From positions 296,481 to 360,480 of the forward strand of contig CBFDCC010000001.1 in NCBI GenBank assembly GCA_965603205.1: a stretch of 64,000 nucleotides of DNA, given 5' to 3'. Shown one piece after another: positions 1-8,897 of this stretch (position 1 is the stretch's first letter; each line of letters opens with the position of its first letter). The stretch comes from Temperatibacter sp965603205. GTDB lineage: Bacteria > Pseudomonadota > Alphaproteobacteria > Sphingomonadales > Kordiimonadaceae. Under the pieces are notes generated by a model, which was given only the letters and a program-made list of their open reading frames with translations, was not told the DNA's origin and ran no database searches. A program made the translations under genes and the position numbers.

Positions 1-2
1 AA

Positions 3-1472
3 GTTGCTGATTGGTCAGCTGAGAAAGCTGAAATCGCTGGCATCGCTGGTGATGATCTTCGTGCTGCATATGGCATCAAGGTTAAGCAAGACCGCGTTGT
101 GGCTATTAATGCTGCTAAGGCGAAAGTTGCTGCAGCATTTGAAGCGCGTCTTGGCGATGAAGCAAGTGCAGTTACATCAAACGTTGTTGGCGATCTTCTA
201 AAGAAGCTTGAAAAAGAGATCGTTCGCGGTGACATCATTAAGACTAAGAGCCGTATTGATGGCCGTGGTCTAGCTGATGTTCGCGCTGTTGATGCAATGG
301 TTGGCCGTCTGCCACGTACACACGGTTCTGCTGTGTTCACGCGCGGTGAGACACAGGCAATTGCTGTGACAACACTTGGTACATCTGATGACGAGCAAAT
401 GATTGACGCGCTATCAGGTACGTATAAGTCTAACTTCATGTTGCATTATAACTTCCCTCCATATTCTGTTGGCGAGTGTGGCCGTACAGGTTTCACATCA
501 CGTCGTGAAATTGGTCATGGTAAGCTAGCATGGCGTGCGGTTCGCGCAGTATTACCTGCTGCTGCAGATTTCCCATACACAATCCGTATTGTGTCAGAGA
601 TCACTGAATCAAACGGTTCATCATCAATGGCGTCAGTTTGTGGTGCCTCTCTTTCAATGATGGACGCTGGTGTGCCACTAACACGCCCAGTATCTGGTAT
701 TGCTATGGGTCTGATCAAAGAGGGCGATGATTTCGCTGTTCTTTCTGATATCCTTGGTGACGAAGATCATCTTGGCGACATGGACTTTAAGGTTGCTGGT
801 ACATCTGAGGGTCTAACTGCATTGCAGATGGATATTAAGATTACGGGTATCACTAAAGAGATCATGCAGATTGCATTAGAGCAAGCCTCTGGTGGTCGTG
901 CCTTTATCCTAGACGAGATGAACAAGTCTCTAACAGGTGCACGTACTGAAATGAGCGAGCATGCGCCGCGCATTGAAACAATGAAGATCAACACGGACAA
1001 AATCCGTGAAGTGATTGGTACTGGCGGTAAAGTGATCCGTGAAATCGTTGAAAAAACTGGTGCTAAAGTTAGCATCGAGGACGATGGCACAATTAATATC
1101 GCTTCAAGCGACTCTGCTCAAATTGACGCAGCTAAAGCTTGGATTACAGGTATCGTTGCCGAAGCAGAAGTGGGTACTATCTATAAAGGTAAAGTTGTTC
1201 GCATTATGGAATTTGGTGCATTCGTTAACTTCATGGGTTCAAAAGATGGCCTTGTGCATATCTCTGAGCTTAAAGAAGATCGCGTAGAAAAAGTAACCGA
1301 CGTTGTTAACGAAGGTGACGAAGTATATGTGAAGTGTCTAGAGATTGATGGTCGTGGTAAGGTTCGCCTAAGCATGCGTGTTGTTGATCAAGCCACTGGC
1401 GAAGAAGATCCAAATGCAGCGCCACCTAAGCCTTCTGGTCCGCCAAAGGGTCGTGGTCCACGCCGCAACTAG
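3..1472 (+). CDS. pnp: Polynucleotide phosphorylase, 3' part (5' end outside window)
   Basis: PNPase degrades RNA 3' to 5' phosphorolytically, in the cytosol and in the degradosome. The reading frame is open from the first bases, so about 489 C-terminal residues are visible of the family's roughly 700. Seen in order: the end of the alpha-helical linker, the second RNase PH core (GETQAIAVTTLGT, later SGIAMGLIKEGDDF and SDILGDEDHLGDMDFKVAG), a KH domain with the GTGGKVIREI loop, and an S1 domain (GTIYKGKVVRIMEFGAFV). The tail is basic and Gly/Pro-rich (KGRGPRRN). An internal GTG at 99 is not a real start, because the frame upstream is good PNPase sequence. It is followed by a strong hairpin terminator. 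Confidence 0.97.
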   Translation, partial: VADWSAEKAEIAGIAGDDLRAAYGIKVKQDRVVAINAAKAKVAAAFEARLGDEASAVTSNVVGDLLKKLEKEIVRGDIIKTKSRIDGRGLADVRAVDAMVGRLPRTHGSAVFTRGETQAIAVTTLGTSDDEQMIDALSGTYKSNFMLHYNFPPYSVGECGRTGFTSRREIGHGKLAWRAVRAVLPAAADFPYTIRIVSEITESNGSSSMASVCGASLSMMDAGVPLTRPVSGIAMGLIKEGDDFAVLSDILGDEDHLGDMDFKVAGTSEGLTALQMDIKITGITKEIMQIALEQASGGRAFILDEMNKSLTGARTEMSEHAPRIETMKINTDKIREVIGTGGKVIREIVEKTGAKVSIEDDGTINIASSDSAQIDAAKAWITGIVAEAEVGTIYKGKVVRIMEFGAFVNFMGSKDGLVHISELKEDRVEKVTDVVNEGDEVYVKCLEIDGRGKVRLSMRVVDQATGEEDPNAAPPKPSGPPKGRGPRRN

Positions 1473-1487
1473 ATCTATCTGAAAATA

Positions 1488-1532
1488 AGAAACTGGCATG
1501 TGTTTAATACATTTGCCAGTTTCTATTATTGT
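1488..1532 (+). terminator. Rho-independent terminator of pnp
   Basis: An 11-bp perfect stem (AGAAACTGGCA at 1488-1498, TGCCAGTTTCT at 1514-1524) with a 15-nt loop is followed by a T-rich stretch. It lies 15 bases after the pnp stop and before the ribosome binding site of the next gene. Confidence 0.8.
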
Positions 1533-1559
1533 TACTTATTCCTTGTTTCGGAGTTAACT

Positions 1560-2951
1560 ATGGCCATTATTAATCCCATAAAATTGGGTGGCAAAGAAAT
1601 ATTGCCGCTTGTTGAAGGTGGTAAAGGTGTTGCATTATCAACGGGCGCTAGCTCTGGCCCTTGGGCTGCGGCGGGCGGTGTTGGTACTATCTCGGCTGTG
1701 ATTGCAGATGAATATCACGCTGATGGTAGTATTGTTGGGCATGATTATAAGGGTAAAACCCGTCGTGATCGTCACAATGAAATGATCGACTATTGTATCA
1801 ATGGTACAATAGCTCAGGTTAAAAAGGCTTGGGAAATCTCAAAAGGCGAAGGGTTGATTAACCTGAATATGCTTTGGGAACTGGGCGGCGCACAACAGTC
1901 ACTCCACGGTATTTTAGAAAAGACTAAAGGCATGGTTCACGGCGTCACATGTGGCGCGGGTATGCCCTTTAAACTGGCCGAGCTAACGGCGCAGTACGGT
2001 GTGCATTACTATCCTATTATCTCTTCAGGTCGTGCGTTCAAGCTGCTTTGGATGCGGGCCTTTAAAAAGTTTGCTGATATGCTTGGCGGCGTTGTTTATG
2101 AAGATCCGTGGTTGGCGGGTGGTCATAACGGTTTATCGAACGCAGAAGATCCAAATCAGCCAGGTGATCCCTATCCACGCGTGCTAGAGCTACGCCAAAT
2201 CATGACGAAACTTGGCCTAGGCCATGTGCCGATCATTATGGCTGGTGGTGTTTGGAACCTCAAAGAGTGGAAAGACTGGATCGATAACCCAGAACTTGGC
2301 CCTATCATGTTCCAGTTTGGTACGCGCCCGCTTGTCACCAAGGAAAGCGAAATTTCTGACGAGTGGAAACGCCGCTTAATGGGTCTCAAAGATGGTGACG
2401 TCCTATTACAGAACTTTTCTCCAACTGGTTTTTATTCTAGTGCTGTTGAAAATGATTATATCAAAGAACTTGTGGGCCGTAATGCCCGTCAAATTCCATT
2501 CTCACCAAAGCAAACTGAAGACAGTAATGTACTGTTAGAGGTTGACCGTAAGAAATATTGGGTTGATTCAGCAGCAAAAACTAAGGCTGATAACTGGATA
2601 GCAGCGGGTTTTGTTAAGGCCATGAAAACGCCTGATGATACGCTGATCTTCACAGATGTGGAAAAATGTGCTGAAATTCGCCAGATCCAATCTGATTGTG
2701 TTGGTTGCCTTAGCCAGTGTCGTTTCTCTAGCTGGGCCGATAATGAAAAGAACTCAACGGGCCGTCTTGCTGACCCTCGCAGTTTTTGTATTCAAAACAC
2801 GCTTGATTCTATCGCACATGGTGGCAGCCTAGATAACAATCTGATGTTTGCTGGGCATAACGCCTATCGTTTCGGGTCCGATCCATTTTATTCAAATGGT
2901 TTTATCCCAACGGTAAAACAGCTTGTTGATCGGATTATGGAAGGCGATTAA
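1560..2951 (+). CDS. NAD(P)H-dependent flavin oxidoreductase, nitronate monooxygenase-like
   Basis: 463 residues. The fold is the FMN-binding TIM barrel of the 2-nitropropane dioxygenase family: an N-terminal GGKGVALSTG region, a central WLAGGHNG flavin/catalytic segment and IIMAGGVWNLKEW typical of phosphate binding. Such enzymes oxidise nitronates or related substrates; the substrate here is unknown. Start chosen at ATG 1560 with GGAG at 1550-1553; the longer reading frame begins inside the pnp terminator. Unusual for the family, the C-terminal third carries C370, C380, C383, C387 and C410, including a CxxCxxxC motif that looks like a metal or Fe-S site. Followed by a terminator; apparently monocistronic. 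Confidence 0.85.
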   Translation: MAIINPIKLGGKEILPLVEGGKGVALSTGASSGPWAAAGGVGTISAVIADEYHADGSIVGHDYKGKTRRDRHNEMIDYCINGTIAQVKKAWEISKGEGLINLNMLWELGGAQQSLHGILEKTKGMVHGVTCGAGMPFKLAELTAQYGVHYYPIISSGRAFKLLWMRAFKKFADMLGGVVYEDPWLAGGHNGLSNAEDPNQPGDPYPRVLELRQIMTKLGLGHVPIIMAGGVWNLKEWKDWIDNPELGPIMFQFGTRPLVTKESEISDEWKRRLMGLKDGDVLLQNFSPTGFYSSAVENDYIKELVGRNARQIPFSPKQTEDSNVLLEVDRKKYWVDSAAKTKADNWIAAGFVKAMKTPDDTLIFTDVEKCAEIRQIQSDCVGCLSQCRFSSWADNEKNSTGRLADPRSFCIQNTLDSIAHGGSLDNNLMFAGHNAYRFGSDPFYSNGFIPTVKQLVDRIMEGD

Positions 2952-2977
2952 ATCGCCGCGTACTGATTAAGAATTTT

Positions 2978-3010
2978 AAAGGGCTGCACAATCGTGTGGC
3001 CCTTTTTTGT
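2978..3010 (+). terminator. Terminator after the flavin oxidoreductase gene
   Basis: An imperfect stem (AAGGGC...GCAC paired with GTG...GCCCTT) closes on a four-base loop and runs into TTTTTT. It sits between convergent genes. Confidence 0.75.
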
Positions 3011-3022
3011 CATGTGTAAAAC

Positions 3023-3481
3023 TTACAGATCCCGCGCCATATAGACCACATCGTCTTCGGGGTTGAAGTTGTATGGTTCAATTTCGGTGAAGCCGAGGCT
3101 CTTATATAATTTTACCGCCGGCTCTAGGCGGCGCAGGCTATCAAGCACCATTGAAGCATAGCCAAAACCCTTAGCGCGCTTCATCAGGTCAAGGCTGAGT
3201 GCGCGCCCAATTCCTTTGCCTAGGCCCAAAGGTCGTACAAACAGACGCTTCATCTCGCAGCAGCCCTCGCTATGGGGCTTGCATGCAACAGCACCTATAG
3301 GGTTGCCCTCAAGCTTGGCGAGCAGCAGAAAATCATAGCCCGTCGGGAATGTAGCCATTTCATCGTCAAAGCCCTGAAAATCTAGCGGGATAGGTAGGCC
3401 CTCTGCATATTCTCTAAAGAGCACCTTTACGGTTTCAATGTCTTCTGGTGATGTTGCAACCTCAATCGTCAGGCTCATCAT
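3023..3481 (-). CDS. GNAT family N-acetyltransferase
   Basis: About 152 residues. A GNAT acetyl-CoA binding motif A is visible as RPLGLGKGIGRAL, followed by the later GNAT segment AVKLYKSLGFTEIEPY. Such enzymes transfer an acetyl group from acetyl-CoA to an amine; the acceptor cannot be inferred. The start at 3481 gives an ATGA overlap with the stop of the upstream acetyltransferase, typical of translational coupling; an in-frame ATG at 3490 would add three residues. It forms a two-gene operon with another GNAT gene. Confidence 0.87.
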   Translation of the reverse strand: MMSLTIEVATSPEDIETVKVLFREYAEGLPIPLDFQGFDDEMATFPTGYDFLLLAKLEGNPIGAVACKPHSEGCCEMKRLFVRPLGLGKGIGRALSLDLMKRAKGFGYASMVLDSLRRLEPAVKLYKSLGFTEIEPYNFNPEDDVVYMARDL

Positions 3482-3966
3482 GCTTGCCATTCCATATAGA
3501 CATCAGCGCGGTCGTATAGCGCAGGCTCAGGTCGGTCCATATGCTTAAAATTCAGTCGCTCATAGATGCGGATGGCATCGGGTAAGATTGAATTTGTATC
3601 GAGATAAAGTTTTTTACCCTTCAGCGCCTGAAAGCGCTCAATCACTTTGACACAGAGCGCACGCCCCATGCCGCATTTTTGCACCGATGGATCAACACCA
3701 AGCTTTGTTAGCTCAAAGACGCCATCGCCGTCATGCTTGAGCGCCACAGCCCCAACAGCCTTACCGTCGATAATTGCAAAGTATATTTCACCACCTGTTT
3801 TGAGAATTTTGTCTTCAGGGTTGCTCAGATAAAGCTCATCAATAGGCTCAACGACAAAATACTTAGCGACCCAAGCATAGTTAAGGTCATAAAAGGCCTG
3901 TTTATAGCGCGGGGCATAGCTGCAAATTTCAAAGGGCTGATTGTTTTGTTGAACTGATTCACTCAT
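3478..3966 (-). CDS. GNAT family N-acetyltransferase
   Basis: 162 residues, first gene of a pair of acetyltransferases on the minus strand. Motif A is VDPSVQKCGMGRAL; the C-terminal part has the usual AIRIYERLNF segment. It resembles the PAT-type GNATs that follow a ELTKLGVDP strand. The acceptor substrate is unknown. It overlaps the downstream acetyltransferase gene by four bases when the ATGA start is used. The two proteins are related in architecture but clearly different in sequence, so this is not a recent duplication. Confidence 0.88.
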   Translation of the reverse strand: MSESVQQNNQPFEICSYAPRYKQAFYDLNYAWVAKYFVVEPIDELYLSNPEDKILKTGGEIYFAIIDGKAVGAVALKHDGDGVFELTKLGVDPSVQKCGMGRALCVKVIERFQALKGKKLYLDTNSILPDAIRIYERLNFKHMDRPEPALYDRADVYMEWQA

Positions 3967-4026
3967 GGCTAATTCTTCCCAAATAGGATGGTGTAGATGA
4001 TATCGCTATAGGTGGTGGCGGTGCGT

Positions 4027-4533
4027 TTAATCAAAAACTTCGTGATTATAAACGCCCCAAAGATTCTTTTTTGTAATCCAGCCTTTTGTGCCTTTAATCT
4101 CTAGGACGCACCAATTTTTTTCGCATTCAATCAATTTACCAACCACACCTTCGTCGGCGATGATGCTAGCAGGGGCAAGCTTGTTCTTGGCTGTGAATAA
4201 CGGATGCGTGCCACCCTTGACCATACCTGTGCGTTTGCCAGATAGTAGCGAGACTAGCATCCATCCCTCTGCGCCCTCGTGATCCTTGACCTTGCGCCAA
4301 GGGCCATTTTCGTCGATCACTTCAAGGGGTAGAGTCTTGCGAGAGAAAACCCAATCGATGGGGTATTGTCTGCCGGGGCCAGTACGCATATAGGCCTTTG
4401 TCGCGGCGATAGAGACGAATCGCGGTAGTGGGTTACCAGAGGCGCCTACTTTGCCGGCTGCATGTGATACTGTGCTAGGCAAAAACATGCAAACCACGGC
4501 AAAAGCTTTAAGATATTGTCTCATCCGCATCAA
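4027..4533 (-). CDS. Secreted SH3-domain protein
   Basis: 168 residues. An N-terminal signal peptide (positively charged MMRMRQYLKAF, hydrophobic core, SHAAG cleavage region) is followed by a bacterial SH3-like domain of the type FVSIAATKAYMRTGPGRQYP...WRKVKDHEGAEGWM. A second SH3-like segment covers the C-terminal half (KWxxLEIKGTKGWI pattern). Export to the periplasm is inferred, with probable binding to cell wall or protein. It is divergent from a 2-hydroxyacid dehydrogenase gene, an arrangement I recall from other alphaproteobacteria. The function is not established. Confidence 0.8.
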   Translation of the reverse strand: MMRMRQYLKAFAVVCMFLPSTVSHAAGKVGASGNPLPRFVSIAATKAYMRTGPGRQYPIDWVFSRKTLPLEVIDENGPWRKVKDHEGAEGWMLVSLLSGKRTGMVKGGTHPLFTAKNKLAPASIIADEGVVGKLIECEKNWCVLEIKGTKGWITKKNLWGVYNHEVFD

Positions 4534-4711
4534 TAGTATCCCTCATCGTGATGTAGCGTCACTTTATAACGCAATTAAGTGTAACAGAGTTTGCCTAAAC
4601 TAGCCTTGTCTGTTAGATAACCAAACTAACTTTATATGCTAGTGTAATTCAAGTCCTAAAGGAATTATCTAGGCTATAAAATAATTAGGGTGAGTTTAGA
4701 AAAGATTACCA
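4534..4711. other. Divergent promoter region
   Basis: 178 AT-rich bases between the SH3 protein gene (minus) and the 2-hydroxyacid dehydrogenase gene (plus). Promoters for both must lie here. I see no convincing operator palindrome and no ORF. Confidence 0.4.
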
Positions 4712-5698
4712 ATGACTGAGCGTAATAAAAATAAACCATTAGTGATTGTCACGCGCAAGCTGCCCCAGTCTATTGAGACACGGATGGCGGCGCTGTTTGA
4801 TGTGCGGCTAAACGCCGACGACACGCCTTTTACCAAGGATCAACTTATTGCGGCTGTGGGCGCGGCGGATGTGCTGGTACCCACGGTTACAGATGTGATT
4901 GACGCTGATGTGATTAATGCGGCGGGTGATAGGTTGCAGCTCATTGCTAATTTTGGCGCTGGGGTTAATCACATTGATTTAAATGCTGCCGCTGCGCGCA
5001 AACTTAATGTTACAAACACACCCGGTGTGCTCACCAACGATACGGCTGATCTGGCTATGTCACTGCTACTATCTGTGCCGCGACGTATTTTTGAGGGTGA
5101 GAAGATCCTGCGTGACGGCGCTTGGACTGGTTGGGCACCAACATTTTTACTTGGCCACCGCGTTACGGGTAAAAAACTGGGTATCATCGGTATGGGTCGT
5201 ATTGGTCGCGCTGTGGCAAAACGGGCCGCTGCTTTTGATATCACGGTCTATTACCATAACCGCACGCGCTTGCCTGCCGATATTGAGGCAGAGCTTAATG
5301 TTGTTTACTGCCCTGATCTAGATGAAATGCTGATGGATATGGATTTCGTATCGGTCAATTGCCCGTTGACAGATGATACATACCACCTATTGGATCATGC
5401 CCGTATGTCCAAGATGCAATCCCACACGATTATAATCAATACTGCACGCGGTGAAATCATTGACGAGGGTGCGCTGGCTGATCTGCTAGAGGCTGGAAAA
5501 TTGGCTGGGGCTGGTCTAGATGTTTTTGAGGGCGAGCCAACGATAAACCCTAAACTGCTAAAGCTTGATAATGTTGTACTTGTTCCCCATATGGGTAGCG
5601 GTACGCAAGAAGGCCGCGTTGGTATGGGTGACAAGGTACTGATCAATATTCAAACTTATGTGGATGGGCATCGCCCTCCTGATAGAGTTTTGTTATAA
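4712..5698 (+). CDS. D-isomer-specific 2-hydroxyacid dehydrogenase (glyoxylate/hydroxypyruvate reductase type)
   Basis: 328 residues, full length for the family. It reduces 2-keto acids such as glyoxylate or hydroxypyruvate with NAD(P)H in the cytosol. The Rossmann motif GMGRIG is at residues 160-165, and the catalytic Arg/Glu/His triad is R246 (NTARGE), E275 (FEGEP) and H293 (VPHMGSG). The N-terminal substrate-domain loop NFGAGVNHID is present. ATG 4712 lacks a strong Shine-Dalgarno sequence. It is followed after 68 bases by lepA; whether they are cotranscribed is unclear. Which keto acid is used cannot be read from the sequence. Confidence 0.92.
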   Translation: MTERNKNKPLVIVTRKLPQSIETRMAALFDVRLNADDTPFTKDQLIAAVGAADVLVPTVTDVIDADVINAAGDRLQLIANFGAGVNHIDLNAAAARKLNVTNTPGVLTNDTADLAMSLLLSVPRRIFEGEKILRDGAWTGWAPTFLLGHRVTGKKLGIIGMGRIGRAVAKRAAAFDITVYYHNRTRLPADIEAELNVVYCPDLDEMLMDMDFVSVNCPLTDDTYHLLDHARMSKMQSHTIIINTARGEIIDEGALADLLEAGKLAGAGLDVFEGEPTINPKLLKLDNVVLVPHMGSGTQEGRVGMGDKVLINIQTYVDGHRPPDRVLL

Positions 5699-5766
5699 AT
5701 TTCGATAATATTAACACGTAAAACCAAAGAAAAGCCGCCTGTATTAAACAGAGTGCTGAGTTTAAA

Positions 5767-7569
5767 ATGACTGATTTAAAACATATTCGTAACTTCTCTA
5801 TTGTTGCACATATTGACCATGGTAAATCAACCCTTGCGGATCGGATGATCCAAACAACAGGTGGTTTGGCTGAGCGTGATATGAAACAGCAGGTGCTGGA
5901 TAATATGGATATCGAGCGAGAGCGCGGTATTACCATTAAAGCACAAACTGTGCGGTTGGAATATAAGGCGAGAGACGGCGAAACATATATCCTAAACTTG
6001 ATGGATACACCAGGTCACGTGGATTTTGCCTATGAGGTTAGTCGTTGTCTTGCTGCCTGCGAAGGATCAATCCTTGTAGTTGACGCAAGCCAAGGTGTTG
6101 AGGCTCAAACGCTGGCTAACGTTTATCAGGCTATTGATAATAACCATGACATCGTGCCAGTGCTCAACAAAATTGATTTACCAGCCGCCGAGCCTGCGCG
6201 TGTGCGTCAGCAGATCGAAGATGTTATTGGTATTGATGCGTCTGATGCCGTTGAATGCTCTGCAAAGTCAGGTATTGGTATCGAAGATGTTTTAGAAAAG
6301 ATTGTGACCGACCTACCAGCCCCTGTGGGCGACCGTGACGCACCGCTAAAGGCGATGTTGGTTGATAGTTGGTATGATGCTTATTTAGGCGTGATGGTGC
6401 TCGTGCGTGTGATTGACGGCGTTATTAAAAAGGGCATGACGGTTGAGATGATGGCCAAAGGTACGCAGCATAAAATTGACCGTGTAGGTGTGTTTACACC
6501 TGAAAGCACCATGGTTAAGGAACTTGGCCCCGGTGAGGTTGGTTTTATCACTGCCTCAATCAAAGAAGTGGCTGATACCAATGTAGGTGACACGGTGACA
6601 GAGGCTAAGCGTCACTGCGCTGAGGCACTACCAGGTTTTAAGCCTAGCCAGTCTGTAGTTTTCTGTGGACTGTTCCCAGCGGACGCGTCTGAATTTGAGC
6701 GTTTGCGTGACGCGCTGGCGAAGTTGCGCCTTAATGACGCAAGTTTTGAATTTGAGGCTGAAAGTTCAGCCGCTCTTGGTTTTGGCTATCGCTGTGGTTT
6801 CCTTGGTATGTTGCACCTTGAGATTATTCAAGAGAGGCTTTGGCGTGAGTTTGATCTAGAGCTGATCACCACAAGCCCAAGTGTTATTTATAAAATGTAT
6901 ATGAATGATGGCACCATGCTTGAGATGCATAACCCTGCTGATATGCCCGATGTAACACGCATTAAGCATATCGAAGAACCATGGATTGATGCAACTATTT
7001 TGGTGCCGGATGATTATCTGGGGGCAGTGCTCAAATTATGCCAAGACAAGCGCGGCATTCAAAATGACCTTACCTATGTCGGCTCTCGTGCGATGCTTAA
7101 ATATCGTCTGCCGCTTAACGAGGTTGTTTATGATTTTTATGATCGCCTGAAATCTATCTCAAGAGGTTACGCTAGTTTAGACTATGAAATCGCTGATTAT
7201 GAAGAATCTGACCTTGTGAAGCTGTCGATTCTTGTGAATGCTGAAAGTGTGGACGCGCTGGCAATGCTTGTCCACCGCAGTCAGGCCGATAATCGTGGCC
7301 GCGCTTTATGTGACAGATTAAAAGATTTGATCCCACGCGCTCTGTTTAAAATTCCTATTCAGGCGGCGATCGGCGGCAAGGTTATAGCCAGAGAGACTAT
7401 TTCGGCCATGCGTAAGGACGTAACTGCAAAATGCTACGGCGGTGATATTACCCGTAAGAAAAAGCTGCTAGAGAAACAGAAAAAAGGTAAAGCTAAGATG
7501 CGTACATACGGCAAGGTAGAAATACCGCATAGCGCCTTTATCGAAGCCTTGAAGATGAAAGACACGTAA
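5767..7569 (+). CDS. lepA: Elongation factor 4 (LepA), ribosome-associated GTPase
   Basis: 600 residues, the usual length. LepA acts on the ribosome, with roles in initiation and back-translocation described. G motifs are visible: AHIDHGKSTLADRM (G1), ERGITIKAQ (G2), DTPGHVDF (G3), NKIDLP (G4) and SAKSG (G5). The LepA-specific C-terminal domain ends with KKGKAKMRTYG and IPHSAFIEALK. The stop is two bases before the ATG of a Sel1-repeat/2OG-Fe(II) oxygenase gene, so the two are probably translated from one mRNA. Confidence 0.98.
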   Translation: MTDLKHIRNFSIVAHIDHGKSTLADRMIQTTGGLAERDMKQQVLDNMDIERERGITIKAQTVRLEYKARDGETYILNLMDTPGHVDFAYEVSRCLAACEGSILVVDASQGVEAQTLANVYQAIDNNHDIVPVLNKIDLPAAEPARVRQQIEDVIGIDASDAVECSAKSGIGIEDVLEKIVTDLPAPVGDRDAPLKAMLVDSWYDAYLGVMVLVRVIDGVIKKGMTVEMMAKGTQHKIDRVGVFTPESTMVKELGPGEVGFITASIKEVADTNVGDTVTEAKRHCAEALPGFKPSQSVVFCGLFPADASEFERLRDALAKLRLNDASFEFEAESSAALGFGYRCGFLGMLHLEIIQERLWREFDLELITTSPSVIYKMYMNDGTMLEMHNPADMPDVTRIKHIEEPWIDATILVPDDYLGAVLKLCQDKRGIQNDLTYVGSRAMLKYRLPLNEVVYDFYDRLKSISRGYASLDYEIADYEESDLVKLSILVNAESVDALAMLVHRSQADNRGRALCDRLKDLIPRALFKIPIQAAIGGKVIARETISAMRKDVTAKCYGGDITRKKKLLEKQKKGKAKMRTYGKVEIPHSAFIEALKMKDT

Positions 7570-7571
7570 AA

Positions 7572-8897
7572 ATGCCACCTCCTGTATCATCAGGCCCTTT
7601 AACTCCTGAAGCTATTTTAAAAAACGCCGAGCAGGGCGACAAAAATGCACAGTACCGTCTTGCCGGTATTATGATTAGTGCTGGTCGTGAGGGTGAAGGT
7701 GTTGACTGGTTAAAAAAGGCAGCGGCGGCTGGACAAAATGATGCGCGCTATACATTGGCGCTCTTTTTAATGAAGGGTCAATTTGTTGACCAAAACCCCG
7801 ATCATGCTTGGCAGATATTAGACGCAGCCGCAGAGGCAGGCCACAGCCCATCCTTGCAAGTGGCGACAGTGCTAACGGCTATGGGTAGTGGTCAGACGGT
7901 GGGTGACTGGGCAGCGGCCATTAAGCGATTAATTGCAGCGGGTGAGGGTGGCGATGTATCGGCACTGCGTAATCTAGCCCTACTGCTCATACTATCTGAT
8001 AGTGATGCTCATACAATGATCAAGGACCTGCTACACTGCGCGGCGACACGCGGTGATCTATTTGCGGGTATGGCACTGGTGCGACTCCATATAGAAGGCA
8101 TCTCTGGTATCTCTGGCGAAGAAGCTCGTTTCTGGTGTGACGCAGCCGGACAAGCAGGCTACCCGGTTGCGCATATGTTAACCTCCAAACTAGGCGCAGC
8201 TATCTTAACGAAAGCGCCAGCAGAGGCCGCTATTCCAAAGCTTGATCACGGTGCGTTACTCGGCAGTTTGTCAAATGAGTTCGGCGGTGATTTGCCAATA
8301 CGTAAAACCCTGTTAGACAGGCCAAAGGTGCGCAGTGCATCTAAGCTATTACCTACTGTTATTTGTGATTATTTAATCGGCCAAGCTGCACCTGCCATGC
8401 AACAGAGCATGATGATGGACCCTTATAGTCAGCAGTGGATAAAACACCCCAACCGCACGGCATCTATCGCTGAATTTTGGCCTGAGAGTTTAGACTTATG
8501 TTTATACGCTACAGGCGTACGCATGGCGCGGGCTGCAGAGTGGTCTGTAGAAAATAGTGAGATGCTTTGTGTTGTGGCTTATCAGTCGGGCGAACAGTAT
8601 CTACCGCATTTTGATTGTATCACAGTAGACGAACCTACGGCGGCTGAGGAATTAAATCGTAGTGGCCAACGTGCCCGCACGGTTGTGGTGGCCCTTAATG
8701 ATGATTTCAAGGGTGGTGAGTTGCGTTTTTGTTATGCTGATCATGAGGTTGAACCAGAAGTTGGAACAGCAGTTATCTATGATAATATAATAGCTGATGG
8801 TGATATAGACGAGCAATCAATGCATGAAACTATACCTGTTGAAGAGGGTATTAAGTGGATTGCCGTTAAAAAAATGCGCGTTGATCCATTTCTTTAA
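7572..8897 (+). CDS. Sel1/TPR-repeat protein with C-terminal 2-oxoglutarate/Fe(II) dioxygenase domain
   Basis: 441 residues. The N-terminal half carries Sel1-like helical repeats (AQYRLAGIM, ARYTLALFLMKG, GMALVRLHIEG), which usually bind proteins. The C-terminal 150 residues form a prolyl-4-hydroxylase-like double-stranded beta-helix with the metal triad H346, D348 (PHFD) and H418 (SMHETIP), and K428 as the likely 2-oxoglutarate ligand. It is predicted to hydroxylate a protein side chain, using Fe(II), O2 and 2-oxoglutarate. It begins two bases after the lepA stop with no spacer, so it is probably coupled to lepA. The target is unknown; a translation component is an attractive inference only. 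Confidence 0.85.
   Translation: MPPPVSSGPLTPEAILKNAEQGDKNAQYRLAGIMISAGREGEGVDWLKKAAAAGQNDARYTLALFLMKGQFVDQNPDHAWQILDAAAEAGHSPSLQVATVLTAMGSGQTVGDWAAAIKRLIAAGEGGDVSALRNLALLLILSDSDAHTMIKDLLHCAATRGDLFAGMALVRLHIEGISGISGEEARFWCDAAGQAGYPVAHMLTSKLGAAILTKAPAEAAIPKLDHGALLGSLSNEFGGDLPIRKTLLDRPKVRSASKLLPTVICDYLIGQAAPAMQQSMMMDPYSQQWIKHPNRTASIAEFWPESLDLCLYATGVRMARAAEWSVENSEMLCVVAYQSGEQYLPHFDCITVDEPTAAEELNRSGQRARTVVVALNDDFKGGELRFCYADHEVEPEVGTAVIYDNIIADGDIDEQSMHETIPVEEGIKWIAVKKMRVDPFL

Noticed and set aside
3478..3966. Possible tandem duplication of the two GNAT genes
   Set aside because: The two proteins share only family-level motifs, so they are not recent copies.
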